Assembly (NCBI RefSeq): GCF_001591665.1
Contig: NZ_BCVI01000058.1
Span: 27,036 to 91,035 of the forward strand
DNA from: Neobacillus soli NBRC 102451
GTDB lineage: Bacteria; Bacillota; Bacilli; Bacillales; Cytobacillaceae
Length of the DNA: 64,000 nt
Direction of reading: 5' to 3'
Below are positions 33,751 through 43,026 of the stretch, piece after piece (position 1 is the first letter of the stretch; the number at the start of each line of letters is the position of its first letter). Both the position numbers and the translations under genes were made by a program. Below the pieces are notes generated by a model. It worked only from the letters and a program-made list of their open reading frames with translations. It did no database searches and was not told where the DNA came from.

Positions 33751-33770
33751 AATATGAGATATCTCATATT
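33751..33770. promoter_or_regulatory. Perfect palindrome, likely operator of the Crp/Fnr regulator
   Basis: AATATGAGATATCTCATATT is a perfect 20-base dyad in the 79-base divergent gap, 13 bases ahead of the regulator start and 46 ahead of the transporter start. It could control both genes. Confidence 0.65.
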
Positions 33771-33816
33771 ATTGTACGTTTCTCCATGGTATGATGCAAA
33801 CATTGGAGGGGTAAGA

Positions 33817-35043
33817 ATGAATTCGCAACGATGGATGAACAGACAATTTTTTAGTTTTTTTATCACCTGGGGTGTTTTTCTGCCCTATTGGACAGGGTGG
33901 ATGATTCATACAAAAGGAATGACGGTTTCACAGGCAAGTTTGATTATGAGTCTAGGGCTGGTTGTTCGCGGCCTTTCTACATTATTTGTCTTTCCTTATT
34001 TATCGGGGAAATTTAGCAGCAGAACCTTACTAAACGGGATGGCCATCGGCACATTACTATCCCTTCTGTGCAGTATTCCAGCGAACTCTTATACGAGTTT
34101 ATTAGTTGTCACTTTACTGTTGAATTTCTTTTATCCTAGCTTGATGCCGGCATTGGATAGCGCAGCAGGCGTCCTTGTGCAAAAAAGACAATTACGAGAT
34201 TACGGGAAGAGCCGATCGTGGGGGTCCATTGGATTTGTCATATCCGGGATGATGTTAACGGTCTTTACTGGAGCACTTGGCGATGAAGTGATTTTATGGG
34301 CGTTGTTGCTCGGCATATTGGTATTCGTGTGTCTTAGTTTTATGCGTGCCCCTGTTATTTTAATGGAAAAACCGCAAGCCACTAAAAGGAAAAAAGACGG
34401 GATGCTGGAATTATTTCGCATCAAACACTTTGGCTTAGTGCTGGTTATTGTGATTTTACTACAAGCGGCACACGCATCCTATTACAGCTATGGCTATATT
34501 TTTTTACAAGAAATCCATGCACCCAAATATTTAATTGGCTTGATTCTTAACATTGCTGTGCTGGCAGAAATCATTTTCTTCTTACTCGCGGACCGGACCT
34601 TTCATAAATTTTCAGTCGGATCCTTGCTGACACTTGCGGCATTGGGGTCAACAGTAAGATGGATTCTCATATTTCTCTTTCCCAATATTATTGTCTTCTG
34701 TATCGCTCAAACCTTGCATGCCTGCTCGTTTGCGATGGGACATTATGCCTTTATGAAGTACTTAACCAAGCATATTCCACAAGCACAGATTCCGAATGCA
34801 CAAGGGATGTATACAGCACTGGCACTAAGTTGGAGTACAGCGGTGTTCACGTTCTTCGGGGGATATTTATATGAAATCGAGCCAAGATACGCCTTTATCG
34901 GGATGATCATTTGTACCATCCCATCAATGCTGCTTGCGATTTTCTATCGGAAATTGGCTGCAAAGGTTCCTGCCTCCAATGATCATGGGGAAGATTCTTG
35001 TGATCGTGGGAACCATGAATACAGTCCCCTTGGAGCCGAATAA
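33817..35043 (+). CDS. MFS transporter, HcaT-like
   Basis: The protein has 408 residues from the ATG at 33817 (GGAGGGG upstream). It has 12 membrane helices of the MFS_1-like/nucleoside:proton or 3-phenylpropionate type: FFITWGVFLPYWTGWMIHTKGM, VVRGLSTLFVFPYLSG, RSWGSIGFVISGM, HACSFAMGHYAFMKYL. The C-terminal tail of about 25 residues is hydrophilic. The substrate is unknown; control by the divergent Crp/Fnr protein is likely. A terminator follows at 35051. Confidence 0.8.
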   Translation: MNSQRWMNRQFFSFFITWGVFLPYWTGWMIHTKGMTVSQASLIMSLGLVVRGLSTLFVFPYLSGKFSSRTLLNGMAIGTLLSLLCSIPANSYTSLLVVTLLLNFFYPSLMPALDSAAGVLVQKRQLRDYGKSRSWGSIGFVISGMMLTVFTGALGDEVILWALLLGILVFVCLSFMRAPVILMEKPQATKRKKDGMLELFRIKHFGLVLVIVILLQAAHASYYSYGYIFLQEIHAPKYLIGLILNIAVLAEIIFFLLADRTFHKFSVGSLLTLAALGSTVRWILIFLFPNIIVFCIAQTLHACSFAMGHYAFMKYLTKHIPQAQIPNAQGMYTALALSWSTAVFTFFGGYLYEIEPRYAFIGMIICTIPSMLLAIFYRKLAAKVPASNDHGEDSCDRGNHEYSPLGAE

Positions 35044-35050
35044 AATAAAA

Positions 35051-35098
35051 GCTAGGCTCCTATGCTTTTAATGAGCATAGCCTAGTCGGTCCTTTAGT
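35051..35098 (+). terminator. Terminator after the MFS gene
   Basis: An interrupted stem pairs CTAGGCT..TATGCT with AGCATA-GCCTAG (35052-35085), followed by CCTTTAGTTTTT. A second inverted repeat AGGGAAGGT / ACCTTCCCT spans about 35119-35162. Confidence 0.55.
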
Positions 35099-35187
35099 TT
35101 TTAAGCGACACTATCTAAATAGGGAAGGTACAATGTTTAAAGCTAAACAATCGCACCTTCCCTATATTTCAAATGCCGAAAATGGGC

Positions 35188-35358
35188 CTACTTTATAGGC
35201 TGGTCAAGCGCTTGATTGGCTAACTGGTATTTTCCCCCGTCAGCAACTTCTGAATGATACAAGGCCTTTAGAGCATTGTTTTTTTCAAGGCCGTGTTCTA
35301 CTTTCAACTCTTTTAAGCGTGTATGCAAGTCCTTATTATTCTTGATTAGCTGTTGCAT
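35188..35358 (-). CDS. Short helical frame, possibly a truncated gene
   Basis: A 56-residue frame MQQLIKNNKDLHTRLKELKV... ending in QALDQPIK, with AAGGAT four bases before the ATG. Protein-like sense (NVWANKEIINCLKELPKDI) continues upstream of this ATG to a stop at about 35417. The frame may therefore be the end of a longer gene that has lost its start. Charged coiled-coil composition; no family recognised. Confidence 0.4.
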   Translation of the reverse strand: MQQLIKNNKDLHTRLKELKVEHGLEKNNALKALYHSEVADGGKYQLANQALDQPIK

Positions 35359-35487
35359 TATATCCTTCGGAAGTTCTTTTAAGCAATTAATAATTTCCTT
35401 ATTTGCCCAAACATTTTAATCATACAGGAAATACAGGTCTTTCACATATCCTTCAATCACCCATAAACTGAAATCAGGGTGATGATT

Positions 35488-36324
35488 ATGCAAAAACGGA
35501 ACCGGATGGACATACATTCATATCATCAAAAATATTTTCGTCCATCTTGCTTGAAAGCTTTAAATTTAAGATTTGACAATTGGGAGTTCTTTTCACTGTT
35601 TTCTGAAAAGACTCATGACCAAATCAAATTACCTCCTGAATTGACCAGAACCCCCGAAGATACTCTTCTTAACTATTTTAGCGTCCTGCGTGAAGCTGAA
35701 AATATGGGAGGGAGGAGTTGCGGTACGGTTGGTCAGGCACGTACTCCATTTCCTATTGCATATAATTTTTTGTCTAAAGAGTATCAAATTAAATTAAGCT
35801 ATGATGAATATTTTAATACGTTTGCAGGAATAGGGCACACGAGTTTAATAAAGCTTTGTCGAGTACCTGATGGAAAAAGAGGAATAAAGTTTTTTTATGA
35901 AATTGAAACGATTGAGGGGTTTAAAGGTAAGCGAGCTGAGTATTTTGGTTATTCATACGGATTTATTCAGCTTATTCATGAAATAGAAGGTTTTCGAATT
36001 TCAGAACTGAGTAAGGTTGAAGAGGATTTTTTATGTGCACCATATCATGGTTGGGACCATGACGGGGAAGATGTCGTAGAAGTAAAATATGGAAGTTGGT
36101 GCAAATTGATAAAACAAATGTACCCAACTGTGAAAAATGGATACTTTAAAAATATTTATTTTCATGGTACAGATGGAGCGGATTATTGTTTTATTTTTGT
36201 TACATTGACGAATGGAACTGATGTAGAAATTGCTCAATTTCGGAAAGTAGTCAATGAAGAGTGGAAACAGGTTAACATCAAGCCGGAAGAAGAGTGTTTA
36301 ACTGAGAAAAGCACTGATAATTGA
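35488..36324 (+). CDS. Uncharacterised protein, about 278 residues
   Basis: The start is taken as the ATG at 35488, five bases after AGGGTGA. I do not recognise the family. The sequence has no membrane segment or signal peptide. Features are GRSCGTVGQARTPFPIAYNFLSKEYQIK (about 74-101) and CAPYHGWDHDGEDVVEVKYGSWCKLIKQMYPTVK (about 183-216), with scattered Cys and His and many aromatic residues. It stands alone between terminators. Confidence 0.65.
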   Translation: MQKRNRMDIHSYHQKYFRPSCLKALNLRFDNWEFFSLFSEKTHDQIKLPPELTRTPEDTLLNYFSVLREAENMGGRSCGTVGQARTPFPIAYNFLSKEYQIKLSYDEYFNTFAGIGHTSLIKLCRVPDGKRGIKFFYEIETIEGFKGKRAEYFGYSYGFIQLIHEIEGFRISELSKVEEDFLCAPYHGWDHDGEDVVEVKYGSWCKLIKQMYPTVKNGYFKNIYFHGTDGADYCFIFVTLTNGTDVEIAQFRKVVNEEWKQVNIKPEEECLTEKSTDN

Positions 36325-36481
36325 TAAAGGGTTCACCTTTTGGAGATTTTGAAAGAGCAAATAACCACGGGATTGATCATACACGAAAAGAAAGCTTTTT
36401 GTTCAACAAGGGCTTGAGCAAAACAAGGAGTCGTAGCTTAACGGGTTCCGTTCCCTATCGCAAACAAAGAAAATGTAATAT

Positions 36482-36524
36482 AAAATGTCTATCGAATTGA
36501 GGGCTAACTTGATAGGCATTTTTT
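36482..36524 (+). terminator. Rho-independent terminator
   Basis: Arms AAAATGTCTATC (36482-36493) and GATAGGCATTTT (36511-36522) with a T run. Confidence 0.65.
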
Positions 36525-36782
36525 GTTGGTATAAAGGCATTTTACCCCCGATTTATATGTTAATTTGTATGTCAATTTGTAGTTGAATTTGCTGATATAT
36601 ACTACTGGTATATATCAGCAATATTATATACATATTACTATTCAAATTGGGTGACATACATTTACCAGCAAATAGGAGTTGGTTCATTTGAAAATCAAGC
36701 CTAAGTAATCTCTAATACGAAGGTTATAAATTTTAATTTGTCCCTACAAACTAGAAAAAATATTCTTGTTATCTTAATAGGA

Positions 36783-36802
36783 TTAGTGTAAAATTACACT
36801 AA
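36783..36802. promoter_or_regulatory. Perfect palindrome ahead of the DUF3139 gene
   Basis: TTAGTGTAA-AA-TTACACTAA, nine-base arms, 37 bases before the start codon. The AGTGTA/TACACT half-sites resemble operators of YtrA-type GntR repressors, which often accompany DUF3139 genes. No regulator gene is adjacent. Confidence 0.5.
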
Positions 36803-36838
36803 ACTAAGTAATAAGTTAATTTTAAAAGGCGGATTTTT

Positions 36839-37207
36839 ATGAAGAAAAGATATGCGATTTTAGCTGCGGTTGTCCTAATACCAATAATTTTAGTGGCAAG
36901 TTTTATGTTTTATACCAAAGAAAATGCGAAAAAGTCTATATATGACTATATCGCTAGACAAGGAATAAAAGAAAATCAATTAAAATATACTGCTTTTCAA
37001 AGAGATTACACTATGGGGGGCTATTTTCTAGCTACTTATGTGGAAGGGGAAAAGCGCGATATTTACTATTTATATTCTTATAGAGATAAAAAAGTCTTTT
37101 TTCAAGCGTACTACGAAGGAGCCGAACATATAAAGGCACAACAATGGGGTGGCAGTGGACTTAGTAATTTGGAAAGGAAAAAATTAAAATATCCACCTCT
37201 AGATTAA
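36839..37207 (+). CDS. DUF3139 membrane-anchored protein
   Basis: The 122-residue protein has an N-terminal signal-anchor (RYAILAAVVLIPIILVASFMFY) and then the DUF3139 body: KKSIYDYIARQGIKENQLKY, FQRDYTMGGYFLATYVEGEKRDIYYLYSYRDKKVFFQAYYEG. The family is common in Bacillus near GntR/ABC-transporter stress loci; its role is not known. The start has a weak ribosome site (AGGCGGA). Two terminator hairpins follow. Confidence 0.8.
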   Translation: MKKRYAILAAVVLIPIILVASFMFYTKENAKKSIYDYIARQGIKENQLKYTAFQRDYTMGGYFLATYVEGEKRDIYYLYSYRDKKVFFQAYYEGAEHIKAQQWGGSGLSNLERKKLKYPPLD

Positions 37208-37212
37208 GGTAT

Positions 37213-37246
37213 AGAATAGCTCAATCATTTTTGATTGAGCTATTCT
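37213..37246 (+). terminator. Terminator after the DUF3139 gene
   Basis: Perfect 14-base arms AGAATAGCTCAATC (37213-37226) and GATTGAGCTATTCT (37233-37246). A second hairpin, AAAAGGC...GCCTTTT, follows at 37261-37288. Confidence 0.75.
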
Positions 37247-37350
37247 TATGGCCAAAATACAAAAGGCACCGCAATTGCGGCGCCTTTTGATGCTCATTTT
37301 ACCTTACATTTCGAGTTGTAAATCTAAGGCGCGTTTATCATTCAAAAAAT

Positions 37351-37409
37351 CGGTACCTGACCCCCAGCTTATTAAAGCTTTAACGTAACGGGAGTCAGGC
37401 ACCGATATT
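37351..37409. repeat. Dispersed repeat A
   Basis: An imperfect inverted repeat: CGGTACCTGACCCCC at the left, centre TTATTAAAGCTTTAA, right arm GGGAGTCAGGCACCG then ATATT. It is a member of a family of about 55-60 bp present at least five times in this window. Confidence 0.7.
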
Positions 37410-37735
37410 GCAACTTTCCAATCTTACAAAATGATTTAATAGGATAGTATTTAAGCGGAATCATGCACTTCCCCAATCTAAGAATGGAAAAGGAAAAAGG
37501 TACTTGAAAAACATAGAAGGTAATTGCTCTGAGGATCAGGCATCATTTTTTGAAGAAAGACGCCAATCGAGATTGTTGTCTAATAATAGGGTGTCAGGCG
37601 CCCCATTATAGGTAATTTCAAATAATCCCTCATTTCCTGGTATAATAAATCAATAAGTAAAGCAAAGAAATAATCGTTTTAATTATATTAATGTTTTTAG
37701 ATAACACTTGAGGTGAAGATGAAATAGAAAAATTA
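37410..37735. other. Gap before the methyltransferase gene
   Basis: Contains a short GGTGTCAGGCGCC dyad (37589-37601 region) related to the repeat-A arms, and no gene. No convincing promoter was picked out. Confidence 0.35.
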
Positions 37736-38707
37736 ATGTTTGATAATGTATTGGATAGTACTCCACAAAATGGAACGACCTATATATATACTTATGCCTG
37801 CTCTGAGGATGAACGCTCTTTGTGTGCTTTGGAAATGCGCTCATTATTCGGTGAGGTCTATCAATCTAATGTCTTGGAAAGCTTTATAAAAATTGATCCG
37901 AGTCGAAGCCCTTTTATTAAAGATAGAATTAGTGTGATATATGAAGCAAAAAGCCTGGCCGATCTTTATCAGCAGGTAGAGGCTTTACAGCTAAGCGGAG
38001 AAACGTTTAAAGTAACTTATGTAAAAAATATTGGTCAGACTAAAAATGAAAACGAAGGGTTCGAGAAACGACGTGCCATTGAACGAGAGATTGGTTTACA
38101 TGTCAACGGAATAGCAGACCTTCGTCACCCGGATCGATTGTTTGGCGTTATGCATGTTAATGGAAGATGGGTATTCGGTGAGCATGTGAAAAGTGAGGCG
38201 GTTTGGTATCGACATCAAAAGAAGCCAAATGGATACTCCACTGCGCTCAGCACACGTGTTGCTAGAGCAGTGGTGAATATCGCCATCCCCAATCCAACCG
38301 GAATTAAAGCAATCGACCCTTGCTGTGGAATTGGGACCGTCCTAGTTGAAGCCCGGTCAATGGGAATTGATATGGTCGGAAGCGACCGAAATCAGCTAAT
38401 TCTCCCTGGAGCACGAGAAAACATGGCACACTTTGGTCTTACTGGGGAAATAAACTTAGCAGATATTCGCGATATTACCAATCATTATGATGTGGCCATA
38501 ATTGATTTGCCTTATAACTTGTGTTCGGTAATCACCCCAGAAGAACAGCTGGAAATGCTCCAGAGCGCGCGTAGGTTCGCTGACAAAGTGGTCGTGGTGA
38601 CCGTTGAACCCGTCGATGAAATCCTAATAAAAGCAGGTTTTTCGATTATTGACCGAGCTGTTGCTAAAAAGGGATTATTTATTCGAGAAGTAATTGTATG
38701 TAATTAA
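37736..38707 (+). CDS. Trm11-like RNA methyltransferase
   Basis: The protein has 323 residues. The N-terminal 150 resemble a divergent THUMP/ferredoxin-like RNA-binding region. The C-terminal half is a Rossmann methyltransferase: AIDPCCGIGTVLVEARSMGIDMVGSDRN (motif I to II) and AIIDLPYNLCS, the D-L-P-Y variant of the (N/D)PPY motif that methylates an exocyclic nitrogen. This is the architecture of tRNA G10-N2 methyltransferases. The ATG at 37736 has no strong ribosome site; a GAGGTG element further up serves another frame, so the true start is unsure. Confidence 0.75.
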   Translation: MFDNVLDSTPQNGTTYIYTYACSEDERSLCALEMRSLFGEVYQSNVLESFIKIDPSRSPFIKDRISVIYEAKSLADLYQQVEALQLSGETFKVTYVKNIGQTKNENEGFEKRRAIEREIGLHVNGIADLRHPDRLFGVMHVNGRWVFGEHVKSEAVWYRHQKKPNGYSTALSTRVARAVVNIAIPNPTGIKAIDPCCGIGTVLVEARSMGIDMVGSDRNQLILPGARENMAHFGLTGEINLADIRDITNHYDVAIIDLPYNLCSVITPEEQLEMLQSARRFADKVVVVTVEPVDEILIKAGFSIIDRAVAKKGLFIREVIVCN

Positions 38708-38890
38708 CCTAAGCTCCACTTAGAGCTAATTCAATTTTGATATGGTGGTAAAAGGGGAAGCTTTACGGAAAAAGGGGAACGTATGAATAGCAGTCTATAT
38801 ATGGATTAACGATAAATCGGCTGACAGCATGGCTTATCGAGCACGGTCATAAAAGGTCATACTTTAACCAGCGTGAAATTTAAGAAAAAT

Positions 38891-38943
38891 GGTGCCTGTC
38901 CCCCAGTGTGTTAAAGATTTAATACATAGAGGGTCAGGCATCT
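38891..38943. repeat. Dispersed repeat A
   Basis: Left arm GGTGCCTGTCCCCC, centre GTGTGTTAAAGATTTAA, right arm GAGGGTCAGGCA. Confidence 0.65.
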
Positions 38944-38969
38944 ATTTTGATTCCTCATCTCCTTTACAC

Positions 38970-38996
38970 GGCGAACAGTGACAGTCACTGTTCGCC
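38970..38996. repeat. Dispersed repeat B, palindromic copy
   Basis: A 27-base dyad with arms GGCGAACAGTGAC and GTCACTGTTCGCC around a central A. Related copies are at 49717, 51161 and 56588. Confidence 0.7.
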
Positions 38997-39447
38997 TTGG
39001 TGAAGCCATTTTTCTTACCTCACATAGCTCTCCTTCTCTTTTTAATCCTTAAACCACAACAATTGCATTATTAACTTAAGTGAATTAATTCACAAACCAA
39101 ATGTGATTAGGAAAACTCCCTCTATTACTGATGGGAGTTTTTAAAAAAAGAATCGGATGGATGATATCGGTGGCAGATTTGTATTTCATCCTATCACCTA
39201 TTTTTGCTATATATTCTGCTTTTGTTGAATCAGGAACAGTATATAAATGCTATTTACCTATATGGGATGGCAGGGGTCTGTGAAAAGAGGAAATCACCCC
39301 CTAGCATCCTAATGCCTTATTTTAGTTAGTATCAAAGTCAGTTTATTATAATCTCCCATCGAATACCCCTAGAGGCGTATGGGCTTTGGCTTTTGCTAAT
39401 ATTTTGAAACTTGTCTTGATGATATTGGCCTGTCCCTTCCAAAATCC

Positions 39448-40464
39448 CTAACTCTTCTGTGAAATATAAGAATTCAGCCCAAGTATGAGGAAGATTAGTA
39501 GCCCGCGCGCAACAGACTGCCAGTAAAAATTAATTCCCACCAAATTTAATCCATTTGCTAAAACCCCAAAGAATAGAACGCCAATCAAAGTTCCGGAAAT
39601 GTTTGCTTGCCCTTGGCGATTAAGGGTGCTCCCAATGAAAACAGCACCAATGGCATCCATCAAATAATAACGGCCGCTTAATGGGGTGTACGCCGCTAAC
39701 ACAGAGGAACCAACCATTCCTGCAAAAGCACAAATAACGCCGCTTAATACGAATGCATAGACCGTGTATCTTTTTACAGGTACACCCGAAAGATAGGAGG
39801 CCTCCTTTTGAGAACCTAAAGCAAATAGCTGACGACCGAAAATAGTCCGAGTTAGAATAAAATAAGCGACAGCGGCTAAAACAACCGCAAGAATAATCGA
39901 AAACTTAAAATCAATTCTCCCTCCATCTGCCGTATAAATGAGGAGAGCACTGCCACGGCCCAGAAATTTATACATCTCGTCCATTCCTGTTAGAAAGATA
40001 GGCTCCCCACCCTTTGTAAAAATCTTCTGGACGCTTTCGCCGATAAATAAAGTGGCTAGCGTAACAAGAAAAGGAGTAATATTCAATTTCACGACAAAAA
40101 ATCCATTAAATAATCCAATGATGGCACCTGCCAATAGACCGAGGAGAATCGCCGGTATCCACCCCATTCCCGCTTGCAGTGCCATAATAGCAGTCATTGC
40201 ACCTAAGTCAAAGGAGACGGCCACGGAAAGATCGATGCCGCCGCTGGCCACAACAAAACACAATCCAATCGCAACCAAAGCAAGGATGGCCGATTGACTG
40301 AATATATTCGCTATATTAGTTGCCGTAAAAAAGGATGGTGAAATAAGCGAAAAGAGGATGGTGACCCCTATTAAAGCAATGACAGTCGTATAACGCGTTA
40401 CATCCACGCCGTTTTTTACCCAATTCCCAGTCTGGACGGTTGTTTTCATTATAGGCTTAGACAT
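39448..40464 (-). CDS. Sugar ABC transporter permease (RbsC/YtfT-type)
   Basis: A 338-residue BPD_transp_2 permease with 8-10 membrane helices and the family motif ASGGIDLSVAVSFDLGAMTAI (about 71-91). Further typical segments are GLFNGFFVVKLNITPFLVTLATLFIGESVQ and GSTLNRQGQANISGTLIGVLFFGVLANGLNLVG. It is the last gene of the S-box operon and overlaps the other permease gene by eight bases. The two permeases probably form a heterodimer, as in the YtfT-YjfF and LsrC-LsrD pairs. Confidence 0.9.
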   Translation of the reverse strand: MSKPIMKTTVQTGNWVKNGVDVTRYTTVIALIGVTILFSLISPSFFTATNIANIFSQSAILALVAIGLCFVVASGGIDLSVAVSFDLGAMTAIMALQAGMGWIPAILLGLLAGAIIGLFNGFFVVKLNITPFLVTLATLFIGESVQKIFTKGGEPIFLTGMDEMYKFLGRGSALLIYTADGGRIDFKFSIILAVVLAAVAYFILTRTIFGRQLFALGSQKEASYLSGVPVKRYTVYAFVLSGVICAFAGMVGSSVLAAYTPLSGRYYLMDAIGAVFIGSTLNRQGQANISGTLIGVLFFGVLANGLNLVGINFYWQSVARGLLIFLILGLNSYISQKS

Positions 40465-41455
40465 TACGTATCATTCTCCTTTGCTGTGCCGTCGTGATTG
40501 AAACAGCCGCCAATATTAAGGCACCTTTAATAGCATAGACCCAATAGGTAGGCACATTGATTAACGTAAACCCATTTGATAACATTCCAACAAAAATAGC
40601 GCTAAGAATCGCTCCTGGAATGTTCGGCACAGATAAGCGGCTAAATATGGCACTCATCAAACCAGCTAGCATGATATCTAATAACATAATATCGCCTACT
40701 CCTGGTACACTTCCTGATAAACGTGCTGTCACTAGTATACTTGCAATCGCCGCCGTGATTGCAGCCATCACATACGTTAAAGTCAATGCTTTGCTGACAT
40801 TGATGCCAGCTGTTCTAGCAGCTAATGGGTTTCCTCCTACGGCGTAAACCCAATTACCAAAAACCGACTGATGATGAACCACATAAAAGATAAGGCCTAC
40901 AAAAGTGAATATCCATATCGGTATCGGTAACCCGATAAAAGCGTTATTCGCAATAAAAATGAGGATGGGATCATTAACACTAACCACTTTATTATTTGAA
41001 ACAAGCAGGATGATGCCTTGTAGCAAATACATCATCGAAAGTGTCCCGAGCAAAGGAATGATTTTTAATTTTACAATGGCAAAAGCGTTAATGATGCCGA
41101 TTAACACACTGCAGAGAAAGGCAATTCCAAAGGCCGCTATAAAAGAGGAGCCGCCATTGATTAAAACAGCAGTCACCGCAACGTTCAGTGCGAGGTTATT
41201 CCCAAGTGATAAATCAATTCCCCCCCTGATCACATGATTTCCTCCCCCAATCAGGACCGAGGCCATTCCACAGGCAACAATTCCTAAGGGACTTGATTGA
41301 ACTAAAAGATTGATAATATTTTTTGGCGTTAGAAATGTGGAGGATTGGATAGCAAAAAATAATGCAACAATGAAAAAGGCAAAATAGCCGCTATATTTCA
41401 GGAGGTACCGGAAATCAATCGCCTTCGTGTTAACTGATTTTGTCGTCTGTTCCAT
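40457..41455 (-). CDS. Sugar ABC transporter permease (YjfF/LsrC-type)
   Basis: The 332-residue permease is of the same family as its downstream partner. It has GGGNHVIRGGIDLSLGNNLALNVAVTAVLI (about 70-99), FAIVKLKIIPLLGTLSMMYLLQGIILL, and NPLAARTAGINVSKAL. Its start overlaps the ATPase gene by 26 bases, so translation is coupled. Partner of the permease at 39448. Confidence 0.9.
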   Translation of the reverse strand: MEQTTKSVNTKAIDFRYLLKYSGYFAFFIVALFFAIQSSTFLTPKNIINLLVQSSPLGIVACGMASVLIGGGNHVIRGGIDLSLGNNLALNVAVTAVLINGGSSFIAAFGIAFLCSVLIGIINAFAIVKLKIIPLLGTLSMMYLLQGIILLVSNNKVVSVNDPILIFIANNAFIGLPIPIWIFTFVGLIFYVVHHQSVFGNWVYAVGGNPLAARTAGINVSKALTLTYVMAAITAAIASILVTARLSGSVPGVGDIMLLDIMLAGLMSAIFSRLSVPNIPGAILSAIFVGMLSNGFTLINVPTYWVYAIKGALILAAVSITTAQQRRMIRNV

Positions 41456-42956
41456 TTTGTTCCCCTCCCATCATGCTTACCAACACTTGATCTGTTGTTA
41501 CATTGCTTCCTTCCAGCTCATCGATAATCTCGCCACGAAACATGACCAAAATCCGGTTACTGAGACCAACCAATTCCTGCAAATCCTGTGAAATTAATAA
41601 AATTCCCGCCCCTTCTTTAGCGAGCTCATGAATGAGGGAGTAAATTTCCGCTTTCGCACCCACATCTACTGCCGCTGTTGGCTGATTTAGGATATAGAGC
41701 TTCGCACCGCTGCTTAACCATTTAGAGATCACAACTTTTTGTTGATTCCCGCCACTAAGGAAGTTGACAGGTTCTTCTTGGTTTGGCGTGCGGATGGCTA
41801 ACCTCTCAATTAATGAAGCTACTTTTTGCTTCTCAGCCTTTTGGTTGATGACACTCCCTCTGCTCACCCTTTTCAAACTAGCCAGAGTGATATTTTCCCG
41901 AACAGATAAATCCTGGACGATTCCTAAATTACGTCGATCCTCCGGTACATATCCGATCCCTTTTGCTATCGCTCCTTCAGGTTTTAATCGCCCAAGCGGT
42001 TTGCCCTCCAACTGAACAACTCCATTAACAACGCCGTAATGGTCATAGATGGACATCCCTAGACTTGTATGGCCAGATCCCATCAAACCGGTAATTCCCA
42101 CAATCTCTCCTTTTCGAACGGAAAAATCTACATGGCGAAAGTCGGTTTTATGAGTTAAATCTTTTACTTCTAGTAAAACTTCGTCTGTACTTTGATTCTT
42201 TTCAGAAAATTGATCAACGATTTCGCGTCCAACTGTCATTTGCACCATATCTTCAATCGTCAATCCCTCAATCCCAACCGTATCTACCTTTTGACCGTTC
42301 CGAAGTACAGTAATCCGATCACATATATCGATAATTTCACCAAAATAGTGGGAAATATAGATAATAGCAATTTTATTTTTCTGTAATTCTCGAATAATCT
42401 CAAACAAGCGATTTGCCTCGCGCTTCGCCAGAACAGCTGTTGGCTCATCAAATACAATCACCTTCGGATTTTGAAGCAACGCTCTGCAGATTTGCACTAA
42501 CTGCTGCTCCCCAACCGTAAGCTCCCCAACTAGTTTATTTCCTTCTACAACTAACCCTACTTTTTCTTGAAGCACCTTTGAAGCCTGCTTTTCCAAATTC
42601 CTCCGGTTAATCAATTTTAACGGTGAGTAAGTAGGTTCGATTCCTAAAAATAAGGATTCTGCTACCGTCAAGTAGGGAACGACATGCCTTTCTTGATGAA
42701 TAAACTGAATTCCTAACCTCTCAATCACCCTTGCTGTCCAGCGGCCTTGTTTAGACCCTTGAAACCTAATCTCACCATGATCATGGTGATAGATACCCGC
42801 AAGAATTTTCATTAATGTAGATTTTCCGGCGCCATTTTCTCCAATCAAGCCATGAATCTCCCCATCACGGAGTTGGAATGTGACATCCTGCAAGGCCCTA
42901 ACACCTGGAAAGCTCTTATTAATGTTTACCATTTCTAACATATACTTTTCACTCAT
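41430..42956 (-). CDS. Sugar ABC transporter ATP-binding protein (RbsA-type)
   Basis: A 508-residue double ATPase. The first cassette has Walker A GENGAGKSTLMKIL, signature LTVGEQQLVQICRAL and Walker B VIVFDEPTAVL. The second is degenerate at Walker A (GLMGSGHTSLG), with signature FLSGGNQQKVVISKWL and LYILNQPTAAVDVGAK, where the usual Asp-Glu is Asn-Gln. An asymmetric second site is normal in RbsA-like proteins. It would energise uptake through the two permeases encoded downstream. Confidence 0.92.
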   Translation of the reverse strand: MSEKYMLEMVNINKSFPGVRALQDVTFQLRDGEIHGLIGENGAGKSTLMKILAGIYHHDHGEIRFQGSKQGRWTARVIERLGIQFIHQERHVVPYLTVAESLFLGIEPTYSPLKLINRRNLEKQASKVLQEKVGLVVEGNKLVGELTVGEQQLVQICRALLQNPKVIVFDEPTAVLAKREANRLFEIIRELQKNKIAIIYISHYFGEIIDICDRITVLRNGQKVDTVGIEGLTIEDMVQMTVGREIVDQFSEKNQSTDEVLLEVKDLTHKTDFRHVDFSVRKGEIVGITGLMGSGHTSLGMSIYDHYGVVNGVVQLEGKPLGRLKPEGAIAKGIGYVPEDRRNLGIVQDLSVRENITLASLKRVSRGSVINQKAEKQKVASLIERLAIRTPNQEEPVNFLSGGNQQKVVISKWLSSGAKLYILNQPTAAVDVGAKAEIYSLIHELAKEGAGILLISQDLQELVGLSNRILVMFRGEIIDELEGSNVTTDQVLVSMMGGEQNGTDDKIS

Positions 42957-43026
42957 TTGTGGATATTCACCTCATCTGTAAAAAATGATAGGAGGGATAG
43001 AGAAGTCTCTATCCCTTATCAGATCT

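Larger units (their letters stand above)
36325..36838. other. Gap with a terminator and an operator-like palindrome
   Basis: Plus-strand sequence just after the previous stop stays open for about 170 bases (GSPFGDFERANNHGIDHTRK and on) without a start, and may be a fragment. A terminator lies at 36482-36524 and a palindrome at 36783-36802. Otherwise only AT-rich sequence. Confidence 0.35.
38708..39447. other. Repeat-bearing gap with an orphan Rex-like box
   Basis: Holds repeat A (38891-38943), repeat B (38970-38996), a Rex-like dyad AAGTGAATTAATTCACAA (39078-39095) with no adjacent gene, and a terminator hairpin AAAACTCCC/GGGAGTTTT (39112-39141). No intact coding frame. Confidence 0.45.
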
